A stretch of DNA of 64,000 nt, taken from the NCBI GenBank assembly GCA_963578605.1, contig CAUZEA010000007.1, forward strand, positions 1 through 64,000. Reading direction: 5' to 3'. The stretch comes from JAKVCB01 sp963578605 (lineage in GTDB: Bacteria > Planctomycetota > Planctomycetia > Pirellulales > Lacipirellulaceae). The translations under genes were made by a program, and so were the position numbers. Below, piece by piece: positions 16,540-25,673 of the stretch. Position 1 is the stretch's first letter, and every line of letters begins with the position of its first letter. Under the pieces are notes generated by a model, which saw only the letters and a program-made list of their open reading frames with translations, was not told the DNA's origin and ran no database searches.

Positions 16540-18219
16540 TCAATTTCGCTTCGCCTTCTCCGCCTGGAGGTAATATCTCCGGTAATATTTCCAGCCAGGC
16601 AAGAAGTAGGCTGCAGCAGAAACAAGCCCGAAAACGGTGATTGAGTATTCAATCCCGGCTCTCTCCATCCAGGCCATTACGAGACTTGTGGCGAAGAGTG
16701 CCAGTGCATACAGGTAAAAGCTGCCGTTGAGGATGCCGGCTTTGACGACGAAAACCGATCCCCCCATGAGTCCCAGAACAGGTGCCAGCTTCAGCACGGG
16801 TAACCCGAGTATCGACTCTACGACGAACAGCAACATCACCGATATGATACTGGCTCCCCAGGCGTGGGCAATTCGACGCTCAACCGATGTCACCGGCCCA
16901 GCCCGATAACGCAACCGCCAAAACGTGGGTGCCCATACCGAGAGTGCTCCACCCCACAACAGAAGATAGGGCAGTGGCGACTGCAGCACCGGCCAGCGGT
17001 CTCGATTTAAAACCATGGCGTTGGTAACCAGGCAAATCGCGAGCAGAACTACAGCATGCCACATCCATAAGAGGCCCCAATTTTCCAGAACAGCGGCGTG
17101 ATGGGTTTCGCGAGATAGCCGCCCCCAAATGTGGGAGAGATGTCCGCGGCGGGCTGCGATGGGGTTTCCCGAGAGATAGGCTGCCAAATCGTCGGCGAGC
17201 GCGGCCGCAGATCGATAACGCAAATCGGGTGGTTTCTGCAAACAGCGCAGAATGATCATTTCCAGTTCGCGATCGGCGTTGCGATTTAGGAGCCGCGGCG
17301 GGAGCGGTTCCTGGTCCAACAACATTAACACGGTATCGACGGCAGAGGGACCTTGAAACGGCGGGCGTCCAGTGGTCAACGCGTAAAGAATCGTGCCTAA
17401 ACTGTAGACATCACAAGCAGGACCAATTTCTCCCAGATTCCCCGATGCCTGCTCTGGGGCCATGTACGATGGGGTGCCCAGGACAGCACCGGTGCGTGTC
17501 AAACTTGTGCCCCCGGCCAGGCGTTTTGCCAGGCCAAAGTCAGAAACATGCGGCACTCCCTGGGGGTCGATCAGAATATTTGCGGGTTTCAGATCGCGAT
17601 GCACGATACCCCGTTGGTGAGCAAAGTCGATGCCCGTAGCAACTTCCATCACCAGTCGTGCGGCTTCGCGCCCCGCCATAGGGCCCTCCGCTAGTCGTTC
17701 GGCAAGCGTTTTTCCCGCGATCACAGGCATGCTGAAGAACAGTTGGCCATTGTGATCACCTACTTCATAAATTGGGACGATGTTGGGGTGGTCGAGTTGT
17801 GCAGCAGCGGTCGCTTCAGCAAGGAAACGCTGACGGTCCTCCTCCGAAGCCAACGTCCCGCGCAAAATCAACTTAACTGCGACCATGCGGTCAAGGCTCT
17901 TTTACCGAGCCCGGTAGATCACCCCCATCCCACCTCGCCCCAGTTCTTCATAGATCTCGTAACCCTCCAGTTTGCTTGGCACGCCGTCAGGCAACTCACT
18001 TGCCCCAACCGGTTTCAATTTTTCAGTGAACGGCGGTGTGCTTTGCTCTGCGACAGTGCCCACAAACTGTGCAGTTGCCCAGAGTTCTCGGAGTTCAGGC
18101 GCCAACTCCGGATGTTCGCTCGCCACCCGATCAATGTCGATCCGCTGACCTTTCCTTTCCTCCCGATGGAGTTGATCCAGCAGACTTGCTAGTTGTTGAT
18201 CTCGAATTGGCTTGGTCAT
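16540..18219 (-). pseudogene. Pkn2-type Ser/Thr kinase gene with one in-frame stop
   Basis: A single frame of 560 codons is interrupted only by TAA at 17902-17904. The N-terminal part has an alpha-helical regulatory region and the glycine loop (GRGGMGVIYRAR). After the stop come KSLDRMVAVKL with the catalytic lysine, HRDLKPANIL, DFGLAKRL, the GTPSYMAPEQA activation segment, and about four membrane segments near the C-terminus. In related kinases the interrupted residue is often Gln, so a single C-to-T change (CAA to TAA) explains the stop. An internal start at 17886 would make a product lacking the ATP-binding loop. It lies just behind a frameshifted ECF sigma factor gene, the common sigma-kinase pairing of planctomycetes. 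Confidence 0.82.
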
Positions 18220-18323
18220 GAACGACTTGTCGGAAAGTAACAATGCCGACCGTCCAACGAAAGAAATGAGGCAGGGTTGTCGGCACGAGTATGGGATGGC
18301 TGTGGTTTTAGCCAGCGATCAGA

Positions 18324-18966
18324 TCATGAGGCATTGTCTGTATCCTCGTCAACCATCAGTGTTCTCAGGCGACGGATCGCCCGCAGATATCGCATGCTTG
18401 CGGCCTGTGGACTGACGGTCCAGTGCTTGAGCTACTTCGGAGTTGCTCAATTGTTCAAAGTGTCGCATCAACACCATTTCTTCATCCTGGGGGTCGAGTT
18501 CGGCACAAGCGGAGGCAAATCGTCGCTCGAGTTCTTTCCACGTGGCAGAAGCAGCGGGTGTCAATTCGGAGTCGCAAAGCTGGGCAGCCAGATTGTAGGT
18601 TGTGTCATCGTTTGGCAACGAAACAGCCAGAGGCTGTTCGCGATCGAGACTACGTCGGGCAGCAACGCGATGGCGGCGATGGGCGTCAATCAAGCGGTCC
18701 TTCGCCATTTGCCGCAACCAAAGATGAAATGGCATGACCGGATTTTTTAAATAGTCTCGTAAGCGGCGATTTGCCTCGATCATGACCTCCTGCACCACGT
18801 CGCTCGCGTCGACACGGCGTTGCAGTTGGGGGTCGATGCGCATCGACACCATCCGGCGCACTGCCGTTCGATGACGGTCGAGCAGTCGGTCAATTGCACC
18901 GGATTGCCCTGCACGAACCCCTGCTAGCAATTCCTGAGTGTCGTCTGCTTGCGGCCAAATACTCAT
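18324..18966 (-). pseudogene. ECF sigma factor gene with a late frameshift
   Basis: The length is 3n+1. The first frame gives a planctomycete-type ECF sigma factor: region 2 with RMVSMRIDPQLQRRVDASDVVQEVM then LWLRQMAKDRLIDAHRRHR, and the start of region 4 (MVLMRHFEQLSNSEVAQAL). There it leaves the family sequence. Dropping one G of a GG pair (plus-strand C at 18420-18421) restores the expected helix-turn-helix: LTVSPQAASMRYLRAIRRL, ending RTLMVDEDTDNAS before TGA at 18324-18326. The frame as read gives a 205-residue protein with a nonsense tail that probably cannot bind the -35 element. It lies directly upstream of the kinase that carries a nonsense codon. Confidence 0.8.
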
Positions 18967-19087
18967 GGATGGCTACCTTGTGATATACCAACACCAATTA
19001 AGTCTTAACAGATGTTACCTCCCAGGCAACGCTGCCCCGCCAGCTTCGCCAAAAATTTCTCCAACACGGTATAAGCGAGCCCACTTT

Positions 19088-19125
19088 TTGATCTTGTGGC
19101 CACAAGTTGATCTTGTGGCCACAAG
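19088..19125. promoter_or_regulatory. Tandem pair of perfect 14-bp palindromes
   Basis: CTTGTGGCCACAAG occurs at 19093-19106 and 19112-19125 as two exact 19-bp units (each TTGAT plus the palindrome). They lie between the divergent sigma-factor gene and the BBP7 gene, 181 bp before the latter's start. Centre-to-centre spacing of 19 bp puts the sites on nearly the same DNA face, as for a dimeric repressor or activator. No regulator was identified. Confidence 0.55.
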
Positions 19126-19305
19126 CGGGGCTTTGCTACAAGCCCATCGCTCATCTGTTTACTTTTCGTTCCAAGGGGTTACCGGGAAACCTCAGGCTCC
19201 TTGCAGAGACCACTTTTCATCCGGTATACATTCTACCCGACTTGCGTAGAGAACATCCGCGGGTGGTTCATGCACTTACCAAAGGTTGAAGGACAAGAGC
19301 CCGTC

Positions 19306-20727
19306 ATGTTCGGATTGCGTCAGTCACTACGTGTCGGATTGATAGCTGTTTTCTGGGTGGCTGCCATGGTTCCAGGTGGCAAAGCCCAAATTGCCCCACA
19401 GGTTGTGTCGCCCAACGGGCAACTGGCGGAAGTGCTGACCGCACAGCGGGCCCGGCTGATCCACAATCCCAAACCAACCGACGGGCTGCCAAAGTACGCT
19501 TTGACTGACCAATCCGGTACGATTCATCGCTATGTCGAACCGGTGGACGGTATCCAGCTTGAACCATATATCGACCAGGTGGTCATCGTACAGCACGATA
19601 CGGGACGAACCTTGCTGGCTTCCCAATTGCAGTTGCCCGACAGCCCAGCTGTGCCAACTGGAATTCAGAGGGTAACTTCACCCCTCGACACCGCAGCAAC
19701 CCAGTCCGACACCTTCTTCAAACGGTTAAGTTATGAAGAAGAAGTAGAACCGGGGCTGGCGGTAACCGATAACCGACCTGATTGGGTTGCAGAAGAACTT
19801 CCTGCTGATGTCGAACCCGTGTACATCGACGAACCGAGCGAAGATTCCTACAGCTGTAGTCAGTGTTGCGGATCGTGCGACGGCGGTTGCGATGGCTGCT
19901 CTTATCGATACCGCGATCGAGGGCTCCTGGCGGGGGTCTTCGATTGCGGTTGTCGACCCGAGGGGTGTGCCCCTGGCGCTCGTGGACGCTACTACCTGCG
20001 CGGTGAATATTTGCTGTGGCGATTCGACGGAATGGAAAATACCAGCACTGAATCCCAGTTGTTGCACAAACATCGTAGTGGTGGCAGAGCTACTTTTGGA
20101 CGCTTTCTCGACCCTTGCGGGTTGTGGGCGGTTGAAGGTGATTACTTGACCTTTGGTTCTACCTCCGAGAATGTCCCGGACTCGAAATCAGTCAACAGCC
20201 AGTTTGTCTCCAGCGGTCTTCGCCTGGTGCACAATCTGTCTTGCATTGACGCAGGGCGGCGGTCTTGTTGCGGTGGGTATGGCGGTTCAGCAGGTCATTT
20301 TTGTGGATCAAGGTCTTTTCGACATCGTGGGTACGGTACTCGTCGTGTCGATATGACGTTTGGCTTGAGGTACGCTGACCTTCAGGAACAACTTCACGAT
20401 AACACCGACAATGATTTCATTGGTCCAGAACTTGGTTACAATTGGGAATGGGTTTACCGTCGTTGGGAAATGGATCTGCTGTCCAAACTGGCGATCGGTA
20501 ATACCCGCCATGATTGGAACACAGGACATGATAACGACCTGAGCGTTCTCCCGGAGTTGGGGCTTCGTCTTTCTTACAAGCTGGCAGAGAATCTCGATTT
20601 CAACATTGGGTACACGTTTTTGTATTGGAGCAATGTCATTCGGCCAGATAATGGGGGGGATAAATCGTACCGAGAAACGGATTTTTGGGCTCAAGGGCTG
20701 ACTACTGGCCTGGAGTATCGACGGTAG
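19306..20727 (+). CDS. BBP7-type outer-membrane beta-barrel protein with Cys-rich insert
   Basis: A 473-residue protein. The ATG at 19306 (AAGGA upstream) opens a signal peptide (SLRVGLIAVFWVAAMVPGGKAQ). After an N-terminal soluble region of about 180 residues there is a cysteine knot-like patch (CSQCCGSCDGGCDGC). Then comes the barrel domain, starting at YYLRGEYLLWRFDGM and containing alternating strands such as VDMTFGLRYADLQE, WEMDLLSKLAIGNTRHDW and LGLRLSYKLAENLDFNIGYTFLYW, ending in Y-R-R. This layout matches the BBP7 family (PF07585), abundant outer-membrane proteins of planctomycetes. Further Cys pairs (RRSCCGGYGG) lie in a predicted loop. Tandem palindromes upstream may regulate it. 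Confidence 0.85.
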   Translation: MFGLRQSLRVGLIAVFWVAAMVPGGKAQIAPQVVSPNGQLAEVLTAQRARLIHNPKPTDGLPKYALTDQSGTIHRYVEPVDGIQLEPYIDQVVIVQHDTGRTLLASQLQLPDSPAVPTGIQRVTSPLDTAATQSDTFFKRLSYEEEVEPGLAVTDNRPDWVAEELPADVEPVYIDEPSEDSYSCSQCCGSCDGGCDGCSYRYRDRGLLAGVFDCGCRPEGCAPGARGRYYLRGEYLLWRFDGMENTSTESQLLHKHRSGGRATFGRFLDPCGLWAVEGDYLTFGSTSENVPDSKSVNSQFVSSGLRLVHNLSCIDAGRRSCCGGYGGSAGHFCGSRSFRHRGYGTRRVDMTFGLRYADLQEQLHDNTDNDFIGPELGYNWEWVYRRWEMDLLSKLAIGNTRHDWNTGHDNDLSVLPELGLRLSYKLAENLDFNIGYTFLYWSNVIRPDNGGDKSYRETDFWAQGLTTGLEYRR

Positions 20728-21452
20728 GTTTTCTTCACAGTGCCGATACTCAACGACGCAGAACAGGCTTTCAGAAACGGCAAGTTCGGCACGGTTACGA
20801 ATATTTTTCTTGCCGAGTTGATTCTGCCACAATACTCACCAAATTCGTGTCTTGCACACTCGCTGCAAATGGTTGCACTCCAGTTCTTTTCGGGGATACT
20901 TTGAATCGCTTCAAACAAGGGAATTTCCTGATACTGGCTTGGCCGTGTACCGGATGACTAGCGTGACGGCAGCCATCACACGTCCGAAGGTGTTGTAGTA
21001 GCTGCTGTGATCGTTCTCGAGACAGCGGGAACGGCATTTTGGACAGCAAAGTCTGTTTTCCTGGTAGCGGTCGCACCACGTGGGATTGTCGTTTGACTTT
21101 CTCTTTGCAGTTGTGACTCTGCCTGAACAGGCGTCCCCAGTTGTAGGTGGCGCACAGGAGGATTGTTTCTTCTATCTGTGAGGTTTGCACGGGACAATCT
21201 GTCACACCCCCGGGCCGTTTGGTTGATTTTGGAGTTGGGGTGTTTTTTTCATCCTGCCAGGCAAACGTGACCTACGGTTGCAGTAGCGGGAAGCTCATTT
21301 CCGTCCACTCGTGAACCAACTTTCGACCTTCCCCTGGTTCGCAACCAACGCTCATCTCATTTTTTTCTCCAACCTTTTCGCCCTCGTGACACCAGGTAAA
21401 TTGTCGTTGTGAGGCTGGATTGTCCATCCGTTTCACAGGGCATTCCTCCGCC
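20728..21452. other. Intergenic region, 725 bp
   Basis: No supported gene. A possible terminator for upstream transcription is listed at 21204-21249. Other short open frames look like chance. Confidence 0.45.
21204..21249 (+). terminator. Possible intrinsic terminator
   Basis: ACACCCC (21204-21210) pairs with GGGGTGT (21237-21243) across a 26-nt loop, followed by a run of seven T. It is nearly 500 bp past the BBP7 stop, so it could end that transcript or an unknown small RNA. The long loop lowers confidence. Confidence 0.4.
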
Positions 21453-21950
21453 ATGCGCCAGCTTTTTCCGCATTGTTGCTACAAGGTTGCCCGACAAGGA
21501 TCGACAGCTATTGAAGCTGCGCTGGTCATGCCGGTTTACTTGTTGTTTATTTTTGTGTTGTTGGAATTAGGGCACGCGATGATGATCAACAACACAATTC
21601 GGAGTGCATGCCGAGATGGTGCCCGGATTGGTTCCGTCGAAGGGACCAGCACACAGATGGTTCAGCACCGCGTTGAGGAATTGCTGGGTAGCGCGGTCAA
21701 TCCGATGCACGTGCAGGTATTTGTCAAGAATGCCGACGCATTCGATGATGGGACTCCCCCCACAAGCGGCGATGGCGTCGAAGAACTACCGGACTTGGAA
21801 TTAAGGGAAGCTGAAACTCGGCAATTGTTTGTGGTTCGGGTAAAAGTTCCGTACCAGGAGGTGGCTATTTTGCCGGTCAATTTGCCCCTGATCGGGCCGT
21901 TCCTGCATGGAGTTGAGTTGGCTGGCCAGGCTTTCATGCGACATGAATAA
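21453..21950 (+). CDS. TadE-like pilus-assembly/pseudopilin protein
   Basis: A 165-residue protein with the TadE signature. A short basic N-terminus is followed by G-S-T-A-I-E-A-A-L-V-M-P-V and a hydrophobic helix (YLLFIFVLLELGHAMMI), then IRSACRDGARIGSVEG. TadE-type proteins are minor pseudopilins of Flp/Tad pili or secretion systems, anchored in the inner membrane. The ATG at 21453 lacks a strong ribosome-binding site; a TTG at 21420 with GAGG upstream is an alternative. It heads a colinear trio with a second TadE-like gene and a TadG/vWA gene. No TadA ATPase is in the window. Confidence 0.75.
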   Translation: MRQLFPHCCYKVARQGSTAIEAALVMPVYLLFIFVLLELGHAMMINNTIRSACRDGARIGSVEGTSTQMVQHRVEELLGSAVNPMHVQVFVKNADAFDDGTPPTSGDGVEELPDLELREAETRQLFVVRVKVPYQEVAILPVNLPLIGPFLHGVELAGQAFMRHE

Positions 21951-21977
21951 CCTCATCCTGCGGCGACAATCACCGTG

Positions 21978-22502
21978 ATGAAATCAAAACTACGATCGCA
22001 CCCAAATCGACTCGGTTTTGTATCCGTTCGGCCCGACTTGCAACAATCAAACTCGCGCGACGGTGCGGTTGCTGTCGAACTCGCCATCGTGGCCCCTGTG
22101 CTGATGGCAATGACGCTGGGCATGGTTGAACTGACAGCCATCTTCGACGTTCAAAACCTGCTTGAAACAGCCGCGCGGGAAGGAGCCCGTTTTGCAACTC
22201 TCGACAAAGAAGGATTGCTCAAGCCGGGGGAAACCTCCCATAGCAAACTCGTCAATGACGTGAAAACGTTCCTGGCATCAAACGGGATCGATTCTCAAGA
22301 TGTGACGGTTGCAGTCAAGGACCACGAGGATCCTGATGCCGACTTTGACCTTGAAGATCCCAACAACGAGTTCAGGTTCTTCGAAGTTCACGTGTTGGTT
22401 GATTATTTACCCATGAGTTTTACACCGGTCGCTGACGGTGATGGTTTTACGCTCACTTCCAAGCTTGTTTTTCGCAACGGGATGGCCACCATCACTGAAT
22501 AA
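21978..22502 (+). CDS. TadE-like pseudopilin protein, second copy
   Basis: 174 residues. The signature R-D-G-A-V-A-V-E-L-A-I-V-A-P-V opens the transmembrane helix (VLMAMTLGMVELTAIFDVQ), followed by LETAAREGARFATL, which parallels the previous protein. The C-terminal domain is acidic (DHEDPDADFDLEDPNNEF), suggesting periplasmic exposure and perhaps calcium binding. It starts 27 bp after the first TadE gene and ends 30 bp before the vWA gene, so all three are likely one transcript. An adjacent GTG at 21975 could also start it. Confidence 0.75.
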   Translation: MKSKLRSHPNRLGFVSVRPDLQQSNSRDGAVAVELAIVAPVLMAMTLGMVELTAIFDVQNLLETAAREGARFATLDKEGLLKPGETSHSKLVNDVKTFLASNGIDSQDVTVAVKDHEDPDADFDLEDPNNEFRFFEVHVLVDYLPMSFTPVADGDGFTLTSKLVFRNGMATITE

Positions 22503-22532
22503 CCCAATTGACAGACTCGGGAGACGCAAGTC

Positions 22533-24308
22533 ATGACTGCGCAACATGCGAAAACGTGGAGGCTACACCCGGGTGGCAGGAAATGTCGCCAGGGGATCGT
22601 GGTCGTGTTAACCGGGTTTCTAATGGTCGCCTTGTTTGGCTTCATGGCTCTCGCAGTCGACACTGGCCGCATTGTGCTCACAAAAACGCAAATGCAGAAT
22701 GCGGTAGACGCTGCCGCACTGGCCGCAGCAACCGAAATTTCAGCGGCTGTCCGGGCGGCCAGGCAGGAGGGGAATCCTCCCGACACCGGTTCGGGATCAT
22801 TTGCTGCTGCGGCCCGCGCCGTGGCGGTGCAGACGAGTGTTGCCAACGGTGTGTACGTAGAGCATGCCGATGTGTACTTCGGTAAACGCGTCTATAACCA
22901 AGAGAGTAGCGATTGGAGTATCGCCTGGGGGGAGGTACCGTTCAACGCGGTTCGGGTTGTCGCCTGCCACACAAACGCCGATACGACCAGGCCAGATGGT
23001 GCACTCAAACTGGTATTTGGTTGGGCGGTCGGCCACGACAGTGCTCCCTTGATAACCTCGTCGACTGCTTTTGTCGAAGCCCGCGACTTGGTGCTGGTCT
23101 GCGACTTCTCCGGCTCGATGAACGACGACAGTTCTTTAAAGTCGATCGGCAGCCTGGGATTGGCTGCGGTCGAAGACCAACTTGACGCGATATGGGATGC
23201 CCTCGTCGATGCCGATCTGAAGTGGCCCGGCACGTCGATCAACAAGTTCTCTGCTGCCGGTTTTGGTGAATTGGATTCATACGCTGGGAAAACCATCGGT
23301 TCGGACACCAGAACAAGACGCATCTTTAAAAATCTCAAGCTGCGTCAAAACAACCCGGATGGCACTCGTAAGCATTCATTCCCACAAGCAGGGCGGTACC
23401 AGGATGGTTCGCCTAAACCAAAACCGACCAATAAACAGAGCGACAAGCTGTGGTATGACTACATCAACCACGTGAAAAACCTGGGTGGACCGTATCGCAA
23501 CCACTACGGCTACCGCACACTAGTCGACTTTTTACAGGAAAAGCGTTTTGATTGGTTCCAGTCCGAAGACCTTTGGCGCACGCCCCATTATCCATTTCAC
23601 GCCGTCAAGGAAGGAGCATCACTGTTCCTCAACTACCTCCGCGATCTTGACTTTGGCGACGAAGTTGGCCTGGTTGGCTACGGTCGCTGGGCGGTCACGC
23701 AGACCACTTTTTATGATGGCGAAATCGATGTCGACATTGCACAAAATCCCGTCACCGACCAGTACCACATGATCGATGCAATTCAACGGCACCACCAGGC
23801 GGGGGAATATGGTTCCTGGACCGCCATGGGCGATGGCATCCTCCACGCGCGGGAGTTGCTCGTCGGTGAGGATGACAATTTCGACGACCAAGGATTTGCC
23901 CGACCAGGCGCCAAGCCTACGATGATCGTGATGACCGACGGTCAAACCAATCAGAAACCGGAAGATTGGAGCTTGCCGGAGAAATTTAAATGGAAAGACT
24001 GGACCGATTACGATGGTGATGGCAATGCCAACTACACGACGAACAACAAGAAGAAACAATATGCTTTTTGGGAAGCGACCGAGTCAATCAAATGCGGTAT
24101 CACGATTCATACGATGGCTGTCGGTCAAGGTGCCGATCGTGAACTGATGGCGGCAATTGCCTTTGCCGGTAGTGGTTTGTGCATTAGCGTGCCAGGTGGC
24201 ACACCGATTCCGCAAATGGAAGAACAGGTATTGGAGGCATTTTCTGTGATTGCTTCGCACCTGCCACCACCCAAGTTGGTCTACGACCTGTCCGTGGTGG
24301 GGCAATGA
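22533..24308 (+). CDS. TadG-like protein with von Willebrand factor A domain
   Basis: A 591-residue protein. The N-terminus has the TadG/putative Flp-pilus domain: R-Q-G-I-V-V-V-L-T-G, a membrane helix (LMVALFGFMALAVDTGRIV), and KTQMQNAVDAAALAAA. From about residue 185 a vWA domain follows with a MIDAS metal site (LVCDFSGSMNDDS) and the later strands IVMTDGQTN and TIHTMAVGQGADRELM. Such proteins sit on the outer face of the inner membrane and may hold or sense the pilus or adhere to partners through Mg2+/Ca2+. It is the last gene of the TadE-TadE-TadG cluster and is followed by a hairpin terminator. Confidence 0.82.
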   Translation: MTAQHAKTWRLHPGGRKCRQGIVVVLTGFLMVALFGFMALAVDTGRIVLTKTQMQNAVDAAALAAATEISAAVRAARQEGNPPDTGSGSFAAAARAVAVQTSVANGVYVEHADVYFGKRVYNQESSDWSIAWGEVPFNAVRVVACHTNADTTRPDGALKLVFGWAVGHDSAPLITSSTAFVEARDLVLVCDFSGSMNDDSSLKSIGSLGLAAVEDQLDAIWDALVDADLKWPGTSINKFSAAGFGELDSYAGKTIGSDTRTRRIFKNLKLRQNNPDGTRKHSFPQAGRYQDGSPKPKPTNKQSDKLWYDYINHVKNLGGPYRNHYGYRTLVDFLQEKRFDWFQSEDLWRTPHYPFHAVKEGASLFLNYLRDLDFGDEVGLVGYGRWAVTQTTFYDGEIDVDIAQNPVTDQYHMIDAIQRHHQAGEYGSWTAMGDGILHARELLVGEDDNFDDQGFARPGAKPTMIVMTDGQTNQKPEDWSLPEKFKWKDWTDYDGDGNANYTTNNKKKQYAFWEATESIKCGITIHTMAVGQGADRELMAAIAFAGSGLCISVPGGTPIPQMEEQVLEAFSVIASHLPPPKLVYDLSVVGQ

Positions 24309-24356
24309 TGTGCGACTGGAAAACACCCGTTGCTCGTTAGCCGCGAGCGTCCCTTT

Positions 24357-24391
24357 GGCCACCGGCCTGACCCGCCGGCGGCCACTCTTTT
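24357..24391 (+). terminator. Intrinsic terminator after the Tad cluster
   Basis: GGCC-A-CCGGC pairs with GCCGG-C-GGCC (one mismatch) around a 7-nt loop, followed closely by TCTTTT. It lies 49 bp past the stop of the TadG-like gene. Confidence 0.6.
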
Positions 24392-24501
24392 GCGCGGGTT
24401 ACAATGCCGCACCACTGCTTGTTCATTTTGAACCTTGCATTGGCACGGGCCACTGCCCGCAGGTCGATTTGGTTCGAAGAGTAGAGTCTGGGAGAGAGTG
24501 T

Positions 24502-24543
24502 TTTGCGAGATGACCATTTAGCTTTGCGAGATGACCATTTAGC
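24502..24543. repeat. 21-bp exact tandem duplication
   Basis: Two identical 21-bp units (24502-24522 and 24523-24543) each contain GCGAGATGACCATTTAGC. They lie about 50 bp past the stop of the tadA gene. No coding role is seen. Confidence 0.95.
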
Positions 24544-24594
24544 CATGTATACTATTTTGCAGAGTTCACCAGCTTCGCTTCTTTTTGCCGACAA

Positions 24595-25065
24595 TTAATT
24601 TCCACTTTCCTTCCGCTTGCGTTGAAAGAATCGGGAGAGAATTTCGCCGCAAGGATCGGCCAGAATACCGCCGACAACTTTGGCACGGTGATTGAGCCGT
24701 GCATCGTCAAGAAGTGTGAACAAAGACTCAACAGCGCCTGCCTTCGGATCGGCGGCGCCGAAAACCACATGTGGAATTCTTGCTTGAACAATCGCGCCGG
24801 CACACATCGGGCAAGGCTCGAGCGTTACGAACAATGTGCAATTATCGAGTCGCCAATTTCCAATCGCTGTCGCAGCTTGGGTAATCGCAAGAATTTCTGC
24901 GTGAGCCGTGGGATCATTGAGCATTTCCCGCTGATTATGTGCAGCGGCAATAACCCGGCCATGCCAAACAATAACGGCACCGACAGGAACTTCATCCTCG
25001 GCCAGGGCTGCCTCGGCCTCGGCTAATGCGTGTCGCATCATCGGTTCATGGTTCGTACAATCCAT
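24595..25065 (-). CDS. tadA: tRNA-specific adenosine deaminase
   Basis: A 156-residue cytidine-deaminase-fold protein that converts A34 of tRNA-Arg(ACG) to inosine. The zinc site is complete: TAHAEILA supplies the His and the catalytic Glu, and PCPMCAGA the two Cys. The family's VPVGAVIV and DPKAGAVESL blocks are also present. The ATG at 25065 gives the usual length; upstream in-frame codons do not fit the family. It is divergent from a VanZ-like gene. ribD, at the right edge of the window, has the same fold but a different substrate and the PCCHHGKTPPC signature. Confidence 0.92.
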   Translation of the reverse strand: MDCTNHEPMMRHALAEAEAALAEDEVPVGAVIVWHGRVIAAAHNQREMLNDPTAHAEILAITQAATAIGNWRLDNCTLFVTLEPCPMCAGAIVQARIPHVVFGAADPKAGAVESLFTLLDDARLNHRAKVVGGILADPCGEILSRFFQRKRKESGN

Positions 25066-25146
25066 AGAGAAATTGTCCCTGGTTTGTATCACGCAAAAGA
25101 TATTGCGGAGTGGTATAGGCTTAACCTGCAATTCACATATTGGCGA

Positions 25147-25539
25147 ATGCGTATGAGACTGCAATTATCATCCCGGGTTTGGCTAATGATCCTGCTCGGT
25201 TATTGGGGCACTATGTTCGTCAGCACCCATGTTCCTACTCAATTACCAGATCTTCCCGATCAGGGTTTCGACAAGATATTACATTTTGTCGCTTTTTGTA
25301 TACTGGCCCTCCTGATCGCATTGAATTCCGAATGTCAATTCGGTGAGCTATGCTTGCGTCACTATGCTATGCTGGCGATCGTGATGGCGGCCTATGGGGC
25401 CATCGACGAAATCCTGCAATCGTTCGTCAGTCGCCACTGCAGTTTTGGGGACTGGGTGGCGGACGTCTGTGGGGCGATCGTGGGACTTTGGCTGTTCAAC
25501 TTATTCCGCTTGAGGCTCATACAGCTTGTCAGGCACTAG
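25147..25539 (+). CDS. VanZ-like integral membrane protein
   Basis: About 130 residues with three to four hydrophobic segments. The VanZ-family motifs are present: D-K-I-L-H-F-V-A-F at the second helix and GAIDEILQSFVSRHCSFGDW with VADVCGAIVG near the third. Family members are polytopic membrane proteins; VanZ itself gives teicoplanin resistance, but most homologues have no known role. The start is uncertain; ATGs at 25147 and 25153 both suit. It is divergent from tadA. Confidence 0.75.
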   Translation: MRMRLQLSSRVWLMILLGYWGTMFVSTHVPTQLPDLPDQGFDKILHFVAFCILALLIALNSECQFGELCLRHYAMLAIVMAAYGAIDEILQSFVSRHCSFGDWVADVCGAIVGLWLFNLFRLRLIQLVRH

Positions 25540-25673
25540 TTGACCGTACCTGCGGAAGGATTCGGATGAAGCCCCTCGGCCTCTATTGAACGGTGAGGGA
25601 ACCCGTCACATACGGGTCGTAGCAACCGCGTAGCTTTGTCTACCAACAGGCATTTCGCATTGGTTTACTGAGG

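Noticed and set aside
107..18219. Stop-codon reassignment to explain in-frame TAA, TGA and TAG
   Set aside because: Intact genes in the window end normally at all three stop codons, and no single codon accounts for all the interruptions.
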